Of a DNA stretch of 21,816 bases, positions 13,019 to 20,735 are shown piece after piece. Source of the DNA: a virus; IMG/VR virus record IMGVR_UViG_3300042542_003620, positions 1-21,816 of that record. One strand, 5' to 3'. The notes beneath the pieces are model-generated. The model worked only from the letters and a program-made list of their open reading frames with translations. It was not told where the DNA came from and ran no database searches. Position 1 is the first letter of the stretch. Each line of letters starts with the position of its first letter. Made by a program: the position numbers and the translations under genes.

Positions 13019-14406
13019 GCTGTCACCACCCAATTTTTAGCCGTGGCGATGCTAGCGTTAAAACCTTGGTTAGGATTGCCAGAAACGGTAATCGTTTGGC
13101 TGGTTGCCACCGTAGGCAACCCTTCAAGAATTTCATTTGTTGCCGCCGCTGATAGTCCACAATTTGCCAGGCTAAACGAAAACCGCATACCTGATATAAG
13201 CATCCTTTTAAGAGATGGAAGTGGTTGACCTGCGGTAATGCTGCCGTTTGAGGCGTTACTCGCTCCGGCCATGTTAATTACTGGCAATTCCTGCAAGTTA
13301 GGCATACCGACAACCATTCCATTCATGTTTGTTATGCCTGCTGTTGAACCTGGGAACGGTGGAATGCGTTTTGCGTTTGTACTAGAATACATAAGATTAG
13401 CCGTTGTTAGCGCAGCAATTGAAACCGGTAACGGCGGAAAATCCTCTGCATTGAAGCAGTTGGCAAACATTGCGGACGTATTTGTAACTTTTGCGGCACT
13501 CCCTAAAAATACCGGAAAATCCCTCAAGCCGCTAGATTGGTAATGGCTGGCCAACGTTGTTACTTCAGTTATCCCGCTGGGGAATGCTGACACACTTCTA
13601 AGTGCAGGAGTGTTGGCATACATATTTGCCATGTTTGTCAAAACACCGCAGGCGATTACATTAACCCGCTCTAAGATTCGATGGCCAACGGCAGTACCAC
13701 TTAATGTATAGCTAGCTCCAGTGACATTAGGAACAGAAATCGCAAGCTCAAGCCAGCCGGTTGTATATGCTGGCAATCCTGTTTGATTGTGTTTTGCTTG
13801 AAAATTGACAACAGTTAAATTTTGGCCAGCCTGGGGGGTAATCGTTACAATCGCTATTTTGTAGGGCAGCAATGCTGCGCTACCATTGTTTGTCAGCGTA
13901 ATAGGGTTGCCACCAAGGGTGGCGGAAACCTGAAACGTATTTGTTGTTGGATTCACAACATAATAGCGCCGACCGGCGGCCAATCCAGTTGTCGTAATAA
14001 TGTTAAAAAACGAGAGCGCTCTACCAGCGTTAAAGCCGTGACCTGTTAGGTTCACCGTGTTGGTTGACGACGTGAAAGTTACAGGCTTGTTTGTGCCGTC
14101 TAGCGCTGCATTGTTAAAATTAAATTCGTAGTTTGCTTGAGTATTGGTTGCATAGTTTGTTGTGGTTCCATCACCATAGTTTATTGTGTAAGCGCCTTGG
14201 CTATTAAAGGCGAACCAGTTACCTCCATTTCCTACGCCATCACCAGGCCAGACAGCATAAAGACCAACGATTTTTTGCTCGCTGGCCAAAACCGTTGGAA
14301 TCGCTGGCCAGGCGGGATTGCGAATCCAATCATCTACAAACTGGGTACTTGTTCCGCCGCCGCCAACATCAACAAAAACGCCGGCTTCCTTTACCTTTAA
14401 CCCCAT
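13015..14406 (-). CDS. Tail fibre / surface protein with BspA-like leucine-rich repeats, 463 aa
   Basis: It starts in a TGATG overlap with the upstream fibre gene. The N-terminus has a short virion-anchoring Gly-rich piece (FVDVGGGGTSTQF). Residues about 65-200 look like a PKD-like 'YTINYGDGTTTNYAT...' domain that appears to be split by a 75-residue beta domain (109-182, with LTGHGFNAGRALSF and YYVVNPTTNTFQVS). Residues 255-450 are degenerate BspA/DUF285-type repeats of about 24-50 residues (TNMANMYANTPALRSV, VTNTSAMFANCFNAEDFPPL, ITNMNGMVVGMPNLQELPVI). Such repeats form solenoid surfaces in adhesins and phage fibres. A receptor-binding role is likely but inferred. Confidence 0.72.
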   Translation of the reverse strand: MGLKVKEAGVFVDVGGGGTSTQFVDDWIRNPAWPAIPTVLASEQKIVGLYAVWPGDGVGNGGNWFAFNSQGAYTINYGDGTTTNYATNTQANYEFNFNNAALDGTNKPVTFTSSTNTVNLTGHGFNAGRALSFFNIITTTGLAAGRRYYVVNPTTNTFQVSATLGGNPITLTNNGSAALLPYKIAIVTITPQAGQNLTVVNFQAKHNQTGLPAYTTGWLELAISVPNVTGASYTLSGTAVGHRILERVNVIACGVLTNMANMYANTPALRSVSAFPSGITEVTTLASHYQSSGLRDFPVFLGSAAKVTNTSAMFANCFNAEDFPPLPVSIAALTTANLMYSSTNAKRIPPFPGSTAGITNMNGMVVGMPNLQELPVINMAGASNASNGSITAGQPLPSLKRMLISGMRFSFSLANCGLSAAATNEILEGLPTVATSQTITVSGNPNQGFNASIATAKNWVVTA

Positions 14407-15695
14407 CAGATGCCACCCATCCAGAGATCGCCGTTCACAGCATTTACGGGCTCTACGGTCCCAATCCAGTAGACCGCTGTCACTCCTGAAGGCCGAGCTG
14501 TGCTGGCGTTAGACCCGTGGGTGACAGCGGTCACAGCACTGTGAGCGTTCCCAACAACCTTCTGAAATGCTTGCAGGATTGAATCTGAATCGCTGACCGT
14601 GCCAGCCCCTGCGGTAAAACCGGTGATGGGTGTTGCTCGAACCTGCGCCTCGGTGAATCCATCCGTGATGCCATAGCCGACCAGGGTCGTGGGCTTGTCG
14701 CTGATCCCCGCCCCGAACGGCAGCCCCGTGGCGTTGGTCAGCGTGAGACTGGAGGGTGTGCCCCCTGCCCCGTCAAACAGCACGGGGGCCCCTGCGGCGC
14801 CGGCATTCGCTGCCAGGGCATTGGCGATACCGGTTCCCAGGCCGCTGATGGTGCTCAGGGCCTGCGTGCCGCTGTGGTTGCTTCGGGCCAGGTAGTAGGC
14901 CGCGTTGTTTGCCGCCAGGGCCGTCAGGTTTGCGGAGAGAGGCTGATAGCTGCTGGCTGCGCTGGCTGTGGTCAGGTAGGCGGCCAGCGTTGAGGCCAGC
15001 CCTGGAGGCTGCACCGCCGTCGCGGCTAGGGCCCCCTGGGCAGAGGTGGCAAAATCTCCCGTATTGGCAGTGGCAGCAGTGCCTAGGCCGGTGATAGTGG
15101 AGGCCGGCTGCGTCCCTGTGTGGGTGGATCGATCCCGCAGCTGCTCATTAGTGGCATTCGCCGTGGCGCCGCTGGCGATCCCGTTGAGCTTGGCGTTGGC
15201 TGCTGACGCCAGCCACCATGCAGCGATGGCCTGGAACACACGCTGGGGGGTGTAGGCAAACCGCGCCGTGCTGCTGCCGGCCTCCGCCGTGGGCTGGTCA
15301 ACCGTGGCGGCGCTCCACTCGCGGGCGTTGCTGAGCCGTGCGTCACCCTCCTGCACCGCCCCCTCCGCCTTGGCCCGGTTGCTCGGCGCCTGGAGCCCTG
15401 CCAGGTTTTCGGTTGCCAGGGGGACATCAGCGTCGCCCCCTGTGGATGACGCGATCGTCAGCCCCGCTGCCGTGCGGTTGATGACCGACAGGTTGGTGGG
15501 GTCGCCGGGGCCGCCTGGGGTGCCGCCGTTATACGCCAGGGCATTCCATGCGGTTACGCCATCGCCGATTTTTAGCTTGCGCGTATCCGTCTCAAGCCCC
15601 CATTCGCCGCTAAGCAACACCGGGTTGACCGCAGTCCAGTTGGCTGCTGTATCGCGCCTTTGTACTTGACGTGTAAAAACTACTTGGGTAGTCAT
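14406..15695 (-). CDS. Modular tail fibre protein with Mtd-like N-terminus, 429 aa
   Basis: Residues 26-53 (LLSGEWGLETDTRKLKIGDG followed by VTAWNAL) are the short virion-attachment motif found at the N-terminus of many phage fibres and of the Bordetella phage Mtd protein. Two fibre repeats follow: THTGTQPASTITGLGT (191-206) and NHSGTQALSTISGLGT (273-288). The rest is Ala/Thr/Gly-rich, as in trimeric shafts, with AYTPQRVFQAIAAW and NAKLNGIASGATANAT stretches typical of fibre stalks. The C-terminus lacks a recognisable C-type-lectin variable domain. It is coupled by ATGA to the head-tail joining gene and by TGATG to the next fibre. Having a fibre here, between head and tail-terminator genes, is atypical for lambda order. 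Confidence 0.82.
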   Translation of the reverse strand: MTTQVVFTRQVQRRDTAANWTAVNPVLLSGEWGLETDTRKLKIGDGVTAWNALAYNGGTPGGPGDPTNLSVINRTAAGLTIASSTGGDADVPLATENLAGLQAPSNRAKAEGAVQEGDARLSNAREWSAATVDQPTAEAGSSTARFAYTPQRVFQAIAAWWLASAANAKLNGIASGATANATNEQLRDRSTHTGTQPASTITGLGTAATANTGDFATSAQGALAATAVQPPGLASTLAAYLTTASAASSYQPLSANLTALAANNAAYYLARSNHSGTQALSTISGLGTGIANALAANAGAAGAPVLFDGAGGTPSSLTLTNATGLPFGAGISDKPTTLVGYGITDGFTEAQVRATPITGFTAGAGTVSDSDSILQAFQKVVGNAHSAVTAVTHGSNASTARPSGVTAVYWIGTVEPVNAVNGDLWMGGI

Positions 15696-16075
15696 GCGCC
15701 ACCCCCATCGTAAATATATTCAATCACTGTTGGCGCTGGTGGGACCGGCACCAACGCCGCGCCGCCATCCAGGATTACTACCGTCTCTTCTAGAGCGTCA
15801 ACTTTGGCTAGCGGGATTCTGCAAAACTTGCCATCGTCAAATCGTTGCGGTGACATTTCCACTTTATACGTTTCGCCATTTACGCTAATTGCTGCACCAT
15901 ATCCCAACCCTCCAAACTTGCTGGTTTGCGCAGTCAATAAATAATCAATTATTGTTAGGTTGCCACTAAAAATCATTTCACTGTTCAAATCAAGATAGCC
16001 GTCGCCAGTAATGGCGCCGGCTATCACTGGGACAACATCCAAGTCCGAGTCTAGGAAGTCATCCAGGTCATCCAT
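15692..16075 (-). CDS. Head-tail joining protein, FII-like, 127 aa
   Basis: An acidic N-terminal helix (MDDLDDFLDSDLDVV) is followed by a beta-rich body. Residues about 45-90 (DYLLTAQTSKFGGLGYGAAI, then SVNGETYKVEMSPQRFDDGK, then FCRIPL) follow the lambda gpFII pattern of a strand, G-x-x-hydrophobic, a further strand ending in a basic or charged turn, and a C-terminal hydrophobic strand. The length is near lambda FII (117 aa). It would sit on the portal/connector and receive the finished tail. The position after the capsid and FI-like genes agrees. The similarity is recognised by eye and is weak at sequence level. Confidence 0.65.
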   Translation of the reverse strand: MDDLDDFLDSDLDVVPVIAGAITGDGYLDLNSEMIFSGNLTIIDYLLTAQTSKFGGLGYGAAISVNGETYKVEMSPQRFDDGKFCRIPLAKVDALEETVVILDGGAALVPVPPAPTVIEYIYDGGGA

Positions 16076-16251
16076 CAGTCGCCAGGCTCCGCAGGCTTGG
16101 TCTTCTTGCCACCTTCGGGCGTGGCACCAACAACCCCCAAGGCCATCAGAGCGGCAGCTTCTTCGGTGGTTAGCCGGGGGATCTCGGCGCCATCTTCATA
16201 GCGGGCCCCGTCGTGGTAAACAGGGCCATTGAGAACGGTGTAGGCGGGCAT
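16075..16251 (-). CDS. Small FI-position protein, 58 aa
   Basis: The start at 16251 (MPAYTVLNGPVYHDGARYED) lies 2 bp after the capsid stop. An earlier start at 16335 would run back into the capsid gene and is rejected. The pattern 'hydrophobic, HDG, Y-x-x-G, I-x-L/R, T-x-E-A-A-x-L-x-x-L-G-V-V' is common among tiny proteins next to capsid genes in many siphophages. The C-terminus is Lys/Gly/Pro-rich. It ends in a TGATG overlap. A packaging accessory or connector role is possible; lambda FI is longer (132 aa), so the parallel is only positional. Confidence 0.65.
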   Translation of the reverse strand: MPAYTVLNGPVYHDGARYEDGAEIPRLTTEEAAALMALGVVGATPEGGKKTKPAEPGD

Positions 16252-16253
16252 GA

Positions 16254-17210
16254 TCAGGCGACTGCGTTTTTGATCAGGTAGCCAGCCGCCTTGCAGGCAA
16301 TGGCGGGAGCTTCGCAGCTGGACACCGGGAAACACCAGCTCTTCTGGTTGTTTTCGTAATACGCTGGCTCACTCATTGGGTATCCGTCAAGGTTGTAGGT
16401 GTACCCATAGCTAGGCAGTCCCTTTTGAGCCAGCGATGCAATTGGAGCGTAAGCAAGTACCATATCCTTGCCCCATACATCAGAAAACACGCCAGCATCA
16501 CTTGCCTGAATAGCATCGCCAACATAAACATTGGGAATACCAGACAGTGAAGCCAAAAGCTCGGGAGTGGCGGTATCTCGACCGGTGTATTTGATTCGAT
16601 CAACAATCACAGGGTGCTGACTGATTACTTCAAAGACTTGAGCACCCATCCCCCAAACAGTAGGGCGTTTCCCAGTCTGTTGGCGAATTACCTCTTTACC
16701 AGTTTTTACAATCTTTATCGGATTGCTAGTGCCGCTAAAGTCTGAGAATTGGTCAGCGCCGGAAAGGGTGATTCTATTAGAAGGATCATAATTTGCCAAA
16801 TTAGTGGCTAGGGCAGCTTGTTGAATTTCAAGCCGCAAACCAATAATATCCATGGCACCATTGATGGCCATAGTCGCCCCGTCAATGGTAAAACCTTTAG
16901 AGGGATCAAGCTGCTCTTCTCGAATTTCCTTTGGCAGCTTGCCTTCAATAGAGAAATCTTGTAAAGCGTAATCACTCCCGGAATAACCAAACTCTACGCG
17001 AGGAGTCCTAGCGCCAGGACTTCTCGCCATGTTTGTGTATTGCATAAAGGAAGACTTATCAAAGGTGATAATCTTGCCAGCACGAGCACCGGTTGGCACG
17101 CGGGGGAAAAAATAACCACCAATGAATTCAGAGTTTTGAAACCCTTGAGCGATTGCAGTGTTGACGGGGCTGATGCCAGCACGGGCCTGGCTGAGGTTTT
17201 GTGCGGCCAT
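16254..17210 (-). CDS. Major capsid protein, 318 aa
   Basis: The length is close to lambda E (341 aa), and it directly follows a decoration gene and precedes FI/FII-like genes. Recognisable features are an N-terminal arm (NLSQARAGISPVNTAIAQGF), FFPRVPTGARAGKIITFD, an 'ARSPGARTPRVEFGYSGSDYALQDF' region in which the arm turns, then SIEGKLPKEIREEQ and a long helix (LRLEIQQAALATNLANY). A GMGAQVFEVISQHPVIVDRIKY helix follows in the A/P-domain part. No Shine-Dalgarno precedes the ATG; the two bases TC separate it from the D-like gene's TGA, so translation is probably coupled. It is likely an HK97-type fold, but no protein-level proof is available here. Confidence 0.82.
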   Translation of the reverse strand: MAAQNLSQARAGISPVNTAIAQGFQNSEFIGGYFFPRVPTGARAGKIITFDKSSFMQYTNMARSPGARTPRVEFGYSGSDYALQDFSIEGKLPKEIREEQLDPSKGFTIDGATMAINGAMDIIGLRLEIQQAALATNLANYDPSNRITLSGADQFSDFSGTSNPIKIVKTGKEVIRQQTGKRPTVWGMGAQVFEVISQHPVIVDRIKYTGRDTATPELLASLSGIPNVYVGDAIQASDAGVFSDVWGKDMVLAYAPIASLAQKGLPSYGYTYNLDGYPMSEPAYYENNQKSWCFPVSSCEAPAIACKAAGYLIKNAVA

Positions 17211-17212
17211 GA

Positions 17213-17548
17213 TCAGTTGGGGATAAGGAGAGCTTCGGCAATGTCACCAGCGGCAGCGGCAGCGGTGATAGATCGGGCAACGGTAGCGCCAGTAGTTCGA
17301 GTTACTAGGCGGCCGACAGAGTCAAACTGCAGCGCAATGTCTGCGGCGAATGCCGCGCCGGCTTCAACCTGCGCAGTTCCCGTCACAACAGCAGTGATGA
17401 GATCGCCACTCACGCCGCCAAACACCGCCACAACGCCATGACCGCCAACGGCAGGAACAGCGCCAGCAAAGTTGATGGCTCGGTTTTGGGTGATGGTAGC
17501 CGTTGCCCTGATGGGCAGGCTGATTTCAGCGTAATTACCAACGGCCAT
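17213..17548 (-). CDS. Capsid decoration protein, D-like (DUF2190-type), 111 aa
   Basis: Small, Ala/Val/Gly-rich and all-beta in character (ISLPIRATATITQNRAINFA, GGHGVVAVFGGVSGDLITAV, ADIALQFDSVGRLVTRTTG, AAAGDIAEALLIPN). The 'GDLITAVVTGTAQVEAG ... GRLV ... GD' layout fits DUF2190/cement proteins. The length equals lambda D (110 aa). It sits between the protease-scaffold and capsid genes as in lambda. A near-perfect Shine-Dalgarno (AAGGAGGT) is found 9 bases upstream of its ATG, within the end of the protease gene. This agrees with need for high copy number (about 400 per lambda head). Confidence 0.8.
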   Translation of the reverse strand: MAVGNYAEISLPIRATATITQNRAINFAGAVPAVGGHGVVAVFGGVSGDLITAVVTGTAQVEAGAAFAADIALQFDSVGRLVTRTTGATVARSITAAAAAGDIAEALLIPN

Positions 17549-17550
17549 GA

Positions 17551-18912
17551 TCAGTTACCTCCTTGGTTGGTGATAGCGCGAATTGCATCCTGATAGCTAG
17601 CGCCAGGATGCTCGACTTGATAGGCCAATGCGCTGGCGTGGATCGCATCTTCATCAGCTCCAGGGCCAAGAACCCCGGAGAACGCAAAGGCCTTGCCAGG
17701 TTTAGCCTCATGGTTGCCGTCAGGGGCAGGGGCGTAGGGAACATTGGGGGCCCCGTCAGACTGCCGAGCCTGCGCAACAGCGGCGAGGCCGGCCTTTTCG
17801 GCAGCCAGAACAGCATCACCAGCTTCAACGCCAGTGGTCTTGCCATCAGCGGCCAGGCGCTCAATCAGAGCTTCATGGCCTGGCATGGACCGGGCGCGAA
17901 CATCGGCGATCCGCCGGCGTTCGGCGGCAGCGCCTTCGGCCCGCAATGATGCGACGACATCGGGGTTGGCCGCCAGCCATTCGGCAGTGGTCTGGGGCGT
18001 GGGTTGATTTTCATCCATAGCAAAACGGGCGGGGGGCTGAGTGGATGGGGCAGAGCGCCCACCAGTGGAGGCGCTAGGGGTTGCAGTGAGTTGAGCTATC
18101 AGCATGTCCAGGCTACTGATTTGGTCCGCAAGGCCAGCATCAATCGCCTGTTGACCGATGAACATTCGCCCATCAGCCATGTCATTGAGAACACGCTCAA
18201 CCGATACCCCACGGTCGGCAGCTTGATCATTGACAAACAGCGAATACAAATAGTCTACTTGATCCTGAATCATTTTTTGGCCGGTTTCGGTCAGCGGGCC
18301 GTGCTGCGATGCCGCCCGCTTGAACCTCCCGGCTACGATCTCAGTGGTCTTGACCCCTTGGGCTTGCTCTCGCTGGCTTACGTCAACATGGGTCGCTACA
18401 ACACCAATCGAGCCAACATGAGCAGTCTCAGAAGCCAGTACCACCAGACCCGTAGCGGAACCAATCCAAACCCCGGCGCTAGCCATCAAGTCCTGAACCA
18501 TGGTGGCGATCGGCTTCACACCACGCACCGCCCGCACTGCTGCGGCTGCGGTCTGGGTGCCAGCCACGGTGCCGCCTGGGGTGTCCGCCAGCAGGATGAT
18601 GGCCTTGACAGTGGGGTCTGCCGCTGCGGTCTGAACATCACGAGCGAACAGCTCGGTGCTGGTGCCACCTGACATGTTGGTCATCAGGTTCATCCGTTGG
18701 GCCAGTACGCCATGCAACGGGATCAATGCCGCGCCGTTCCGCACCTCATAGCCCTGTTGCTGCTCGGTCCCCAGTGGCCGGCCAATCCTGGCCTCTACTT
18801 CCGCAATGTCCAGTTCCTCCCCGCGGCTGCGGGCCGCGTAGATCCCCTGAATTTCCTCCAGGCGGTTGGGCAGGATCGCCCACGGTGCATTTAGGACATC
18901 AAGAACTGTCAT
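17551..18912 (-). CDS. S49 prohead protease fused to scaffold region (C/Nu3-like), 453 aa
   Basis: Residues about 55-275 are an SppA/S49 serine peptidase. ALIPLHGVL is followed by LLADTPGGTVAGT, the nucleophile Ser145 in DLMASAGVW, SETAHVGSIGVVATHVD, and the likely general base Lys198 in IVAGRFKRAAS. The Ser-Lys spacing is like that of Bacillus SppA (147/199). FIGQQAIDAGLADQI closes the domain. Residues about 300-453 form a hydrophilic, helical scaffold part (AEGAAAERRRIADVRARS, LIERLAADGKTTGVEAGDAV). An internal in-frame Met299 could start a separate scaffold like lambda Nu3, although no Shine-Dalgarno is seen there. Nine bases separate it from the portal stop. It would cleave scaffold and other head proteins during maturation. 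Confidence 0.88.
   Translation of the reverse strand: MTVLDVLNAPWAILPNRLEEIQGIYAARSRGEELDIAEVEARIGRPLGTEQQQGYEVRNGAALIPLHGVLAQRMNLMTNMSGGTSTELFARDVQTAAADPTVKAIILLADTPGGTVAGTQTAAAAVRAVRGVKPIATMVQDLMASAGVWIGSATGLVVLASETAHVGSIGVVATHVDVSQREQAQGVKTTEIVAGRFKRAASQHGPLTETGQKMIQDQVDYLYSLFVNDQAADRGVSVERVLNDMADGRMFIGQQAIDAGLADQISSLDMLIAQLTATPSASTGGRSAPSTQPPARFAMDENQPTPQTTAEWLAANPDVVASLRAEGAAAERRRIADVRARSMPGHEALIERLAADGKTTGVEAGDAVLAAEKAGLAAVAQARQSDGAPNVPYAPAPDGNHEAKPGKAFAFSGVLGPGADEDAIHASALAYQVEHPGASYQDAIRAITNQGGN
17558..17565 (-). promoter_or_regulatory. Strong Shine-Dalgarno AAGGAGGT for the decoration gene
   Basis: Minus-strand AAGGAGGT at 17565-17558, 9 bases before the ATG at 17548. It is encoded in the protease's last codons (Gln-Gly-Gly-Asn-stop). 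It is the strongest ribosome binding site that I find in the late block and marks the decoration protein as a high-expression product. Confidence 0.75.
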
Positions 18913-18921
18913 GGGCCCAAT

Positions 18922-20490
18922 CTAATCGGTAGTGTTGTTTGGGTCAGGTGGTGGCACCGCAACCGCAACGGCTGGCATCTGCAGACCATCACGCACCCTG
19001 GCCGCCATCTCCCTGGCGCTCTGCCGGTGCTTGGTTTCCCAGTCGCCGCCGTCGTAGGCAACAACCTCTTCAGCTCGGGTGGTGATACCCTCCTCCATGC
19101 GCTTGGCTGCCGCCATGGCCTCTTTCAACGGATCGAGAGCCCCAGGGCCATCGCCGCACCAGCTGGTCTGGCTCCAGGCATACCTGATGAACGGGTCAGC
19201 AAAAAACCCTGGCGCCTGGATGATCCCCAGTGCCACGGCATCGGCCAACCACTCCTCATAAACGGGCTGGCATAGCCGCTGTGCCAGCCAGACGCGCTTG
19301 ATTTGCCAAGTGCGCCACGCATCCATTAATGCAGCACGGCTGGCGGAATAGGAAGCGTTGAAGGCTTTGGCCAGCACCTCCTTAGGGATCCCTAGGCCCA
19401 TGCTGCAGATGTTCAGCATCGCCCCAAAAAATGGGTCGAAGTTCGGGTTTGGGCGGCCAGGGGTAGGGCTGACAACGCTTTCGCCCGGCGCCAGGTTCAC
19501 GGCCCGGCCGCTTTCGAGCGTGCCGTCCCAATTAGCCGCGGTCAACATCCTTTGTCGTTCTTGATCGCTAAAAATAGTCTCGTCTGAAAACGCCTCTGGG
19601 TCCATCTGCAAAAACAGCGCCAGCGCTGCGCTGTTCACCGCCGCGTCCACTTCGGCGTCGGTGTACCGGGTTAGCTGTTTGATTGTGGCAATAATCGGGG
19701 CCAAGATCGGCAGCCCACGGGTTTGGCCGGGGCGCTTCATTTCCTTCAGGTGCAGGACATTGCGGCGGCCAGAACTGCCCCGGTACGGGATCCGTTCCCA
19801 TGTGTTGGCGGTTCGAGGGATCAGCCGGCCTGGGTGGTAGCGAGAAACCTCGATCGCTACCGGCTCGCCGTCGGCATCACGCCATACGCCATCAATCAGC
19901 ATGGCGGTATTCATCCGTCCATCTGGATTGCTGACCCGGTCAGCCTCAACAAGCTGCACCGTCAGCCGAAACGGCCAATCCTCGCGGCCCTTATCGCCAA
20001 GCAGTGCAAACACATCACCGCTGGAATCGTGCGAACGCAACGCCAGCTGCTGCTGCTCATAGAAACACAGCTCGCCATGGCGATCGGCATACGGCGATTT
20101 TGCCCACATTCCAAACCGCCGCTCGGTGAGACTTTGCCATTCGCTGGCCTGTTCATCCGACAGGCCCAGCTCCTTGGCATCGATTCGGCTTTGCAGGCTG
20201 AGGCCGGTTCCAACAATGTGCGAAACCCTAGTCTCGATCGCCCCAGTCGCTACCGGTGCGGTTCGCTCCAGGTCCCTGGAAAATGCCCGCAGGTCGGCCA
20301 GTTCATACTCGGCCTCACCGTCTGCATCCAGTAGCTGTGGACGCCAGTTAGCAAACCGCGGCGACCGGGCCATCCTGCTAGTACCGGTCATGCCGCCAAA
20401 CGCCATCATCCCGCCATGGCCTAAGCGGTCAAGGTCGGCGGGCAGAGCCTGAGCCAGCTGAAGCTTCTTGTTGTTGCGGCGCTTTGCCAT
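18922..20490 (-). CDS. B: Portal protein, lambda B family, 522 aa
   Basis: Length 522 against 533 for lambda B. Diagnostic stretches are DLRAFSRDLERTAPVATGAI, NVLHLKEMKRPGQTRGLPIL followed by an 'IATIKQLTRYTDAEVDAAVN' helix, the region after it (SAALALFLQ), LGIPKEVLAKAFNASYSASR and RVWLAQRLCQPVYEEWLADAV. It forms the dodecameric ring at the packaging vertex. The C-terminus is Pro-rich (AVPPPDPNNTTD). It starts in a TGATG overlap with the upstream small gene. A basic N-terminus (MAKRRNNKK) may touch DNA. Lambda B is cleaved by the prohead protease; whether this one is cannot be seen. Confidence 0.92.
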   Translation of the reverse strand: MAKRRNNKKLQLAQALPADLDRLGHGGMMAFGGMTGTSRMARSPRFANWRPQLLDADGEAEYELADLRAFSRDLERTAPVATGAIETRVSHIVGTGLSLQSRIDAKELGLSDEQASEWQSLTERRFGMWAKSPYADRHGELCFYEQQQLALRSHDSSGDVFALLGDKGREDWPFRLTVQLVEADRVSNPDGRMNTAMLIDGVWRDADGEPVAIEVSRYHPGRLIPRTANTWERIPYRGSSGRRNVLHLKEMKRPGQTRGLPILAPIIATIKQLTRYTDAEVDAAVNSAALALFLQMDPEAFSDETIFSDQERQRMLTAANWDGTLESGRAVNLAPGESVVSPTPGRPNPNFDPFFGAMLNICSMGLGIPKEVLAKAFNASYSASRAALMDAWRTWQIKRVWLAQRLCQPVYEEWLADAVALGIIQAPGFFADPFIRYAWSQTSWCGDGPGALDPLKEAMAAAKRMEEGITTRAEEVVAYDGGDWETKHRQSAREMAARVRDGLQMPAVAVAVPPPDPNNTTD

Positions 20491-20735
20491 CAGAAGTTGG
20501 GCCTAGGGGTGAATCCCCGGCCACGGCCATTGGCCCGGTTGCTCAGCTCCTGCACCCTGCGATCCCATATCTGAATTCCCGCCTGCACTTCTGCAAGGTC
20601 TGCACGCTTTAAAGTCCGGCCGCCAATCGTTTTTTCCTGGCCGGCCAGAATCTTCAGCTCCGCATCGAGATAATCCTCTAGCCGCGCCGTGGCGGTTGCG
20701 AGCGTGATACCTGCCATGGCTTGCATCATACTCAC
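20490..20735 (-). CDS. Small head-joining-position protein, DUF6148-like, 81 aa
   Basis: A GTG start at 20735 overlaps the terminase stop (GTGA); an ATG two codons later would also serve. The sequence ITLATATARLEDYLDAELKI, then AGQEKTIGGRTLKRADLAEV, then QAGIQIWDRRVQEL is the DUF6148 pattern: a helix with DAE/L, G-Q, then R-x-LxRADLAEI and a final helix. It occupies the place of lambda W, which is a similarly small protein that helps finish the head for tail attachment. Whether DUF6148 proteins do the same job is inference. Confidence 0.78.
   Translation of the reverse strand: MSMMQAMAGITLATATARLEDYLDAELKILAGQEKTIGGRTLKRADLAEVQAGIQIWDRRVQELSNRANGRGRGFTPRPNF

Noticed and set aside
14406-15695. 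Diversity-generating retroelement target, suggested by the Mtd-like N-terminus of the fibre
   Set aside because: No reverse transcriptase, template repeat or adenine-variable repeat is visible in the window, and the C-terminus lacks a C-type-lectin pattern. The N-terminal motif is widespread in ordinary fibres.
18004-18672. Plus-strand open frame of 222 codons opposite the prohead protease
   Set aside because: It is antisense to a well-supported S49 protease with visible active-site motifs, it has no recognisable domain, and it lies in GC-rich sequence where long antisense frames are common.
19723-20334. Plus-strand open frame of 203 codons opposite the portal gene
   Set aside because: Shadow of the portal gene with no family features and no plausible operon context.
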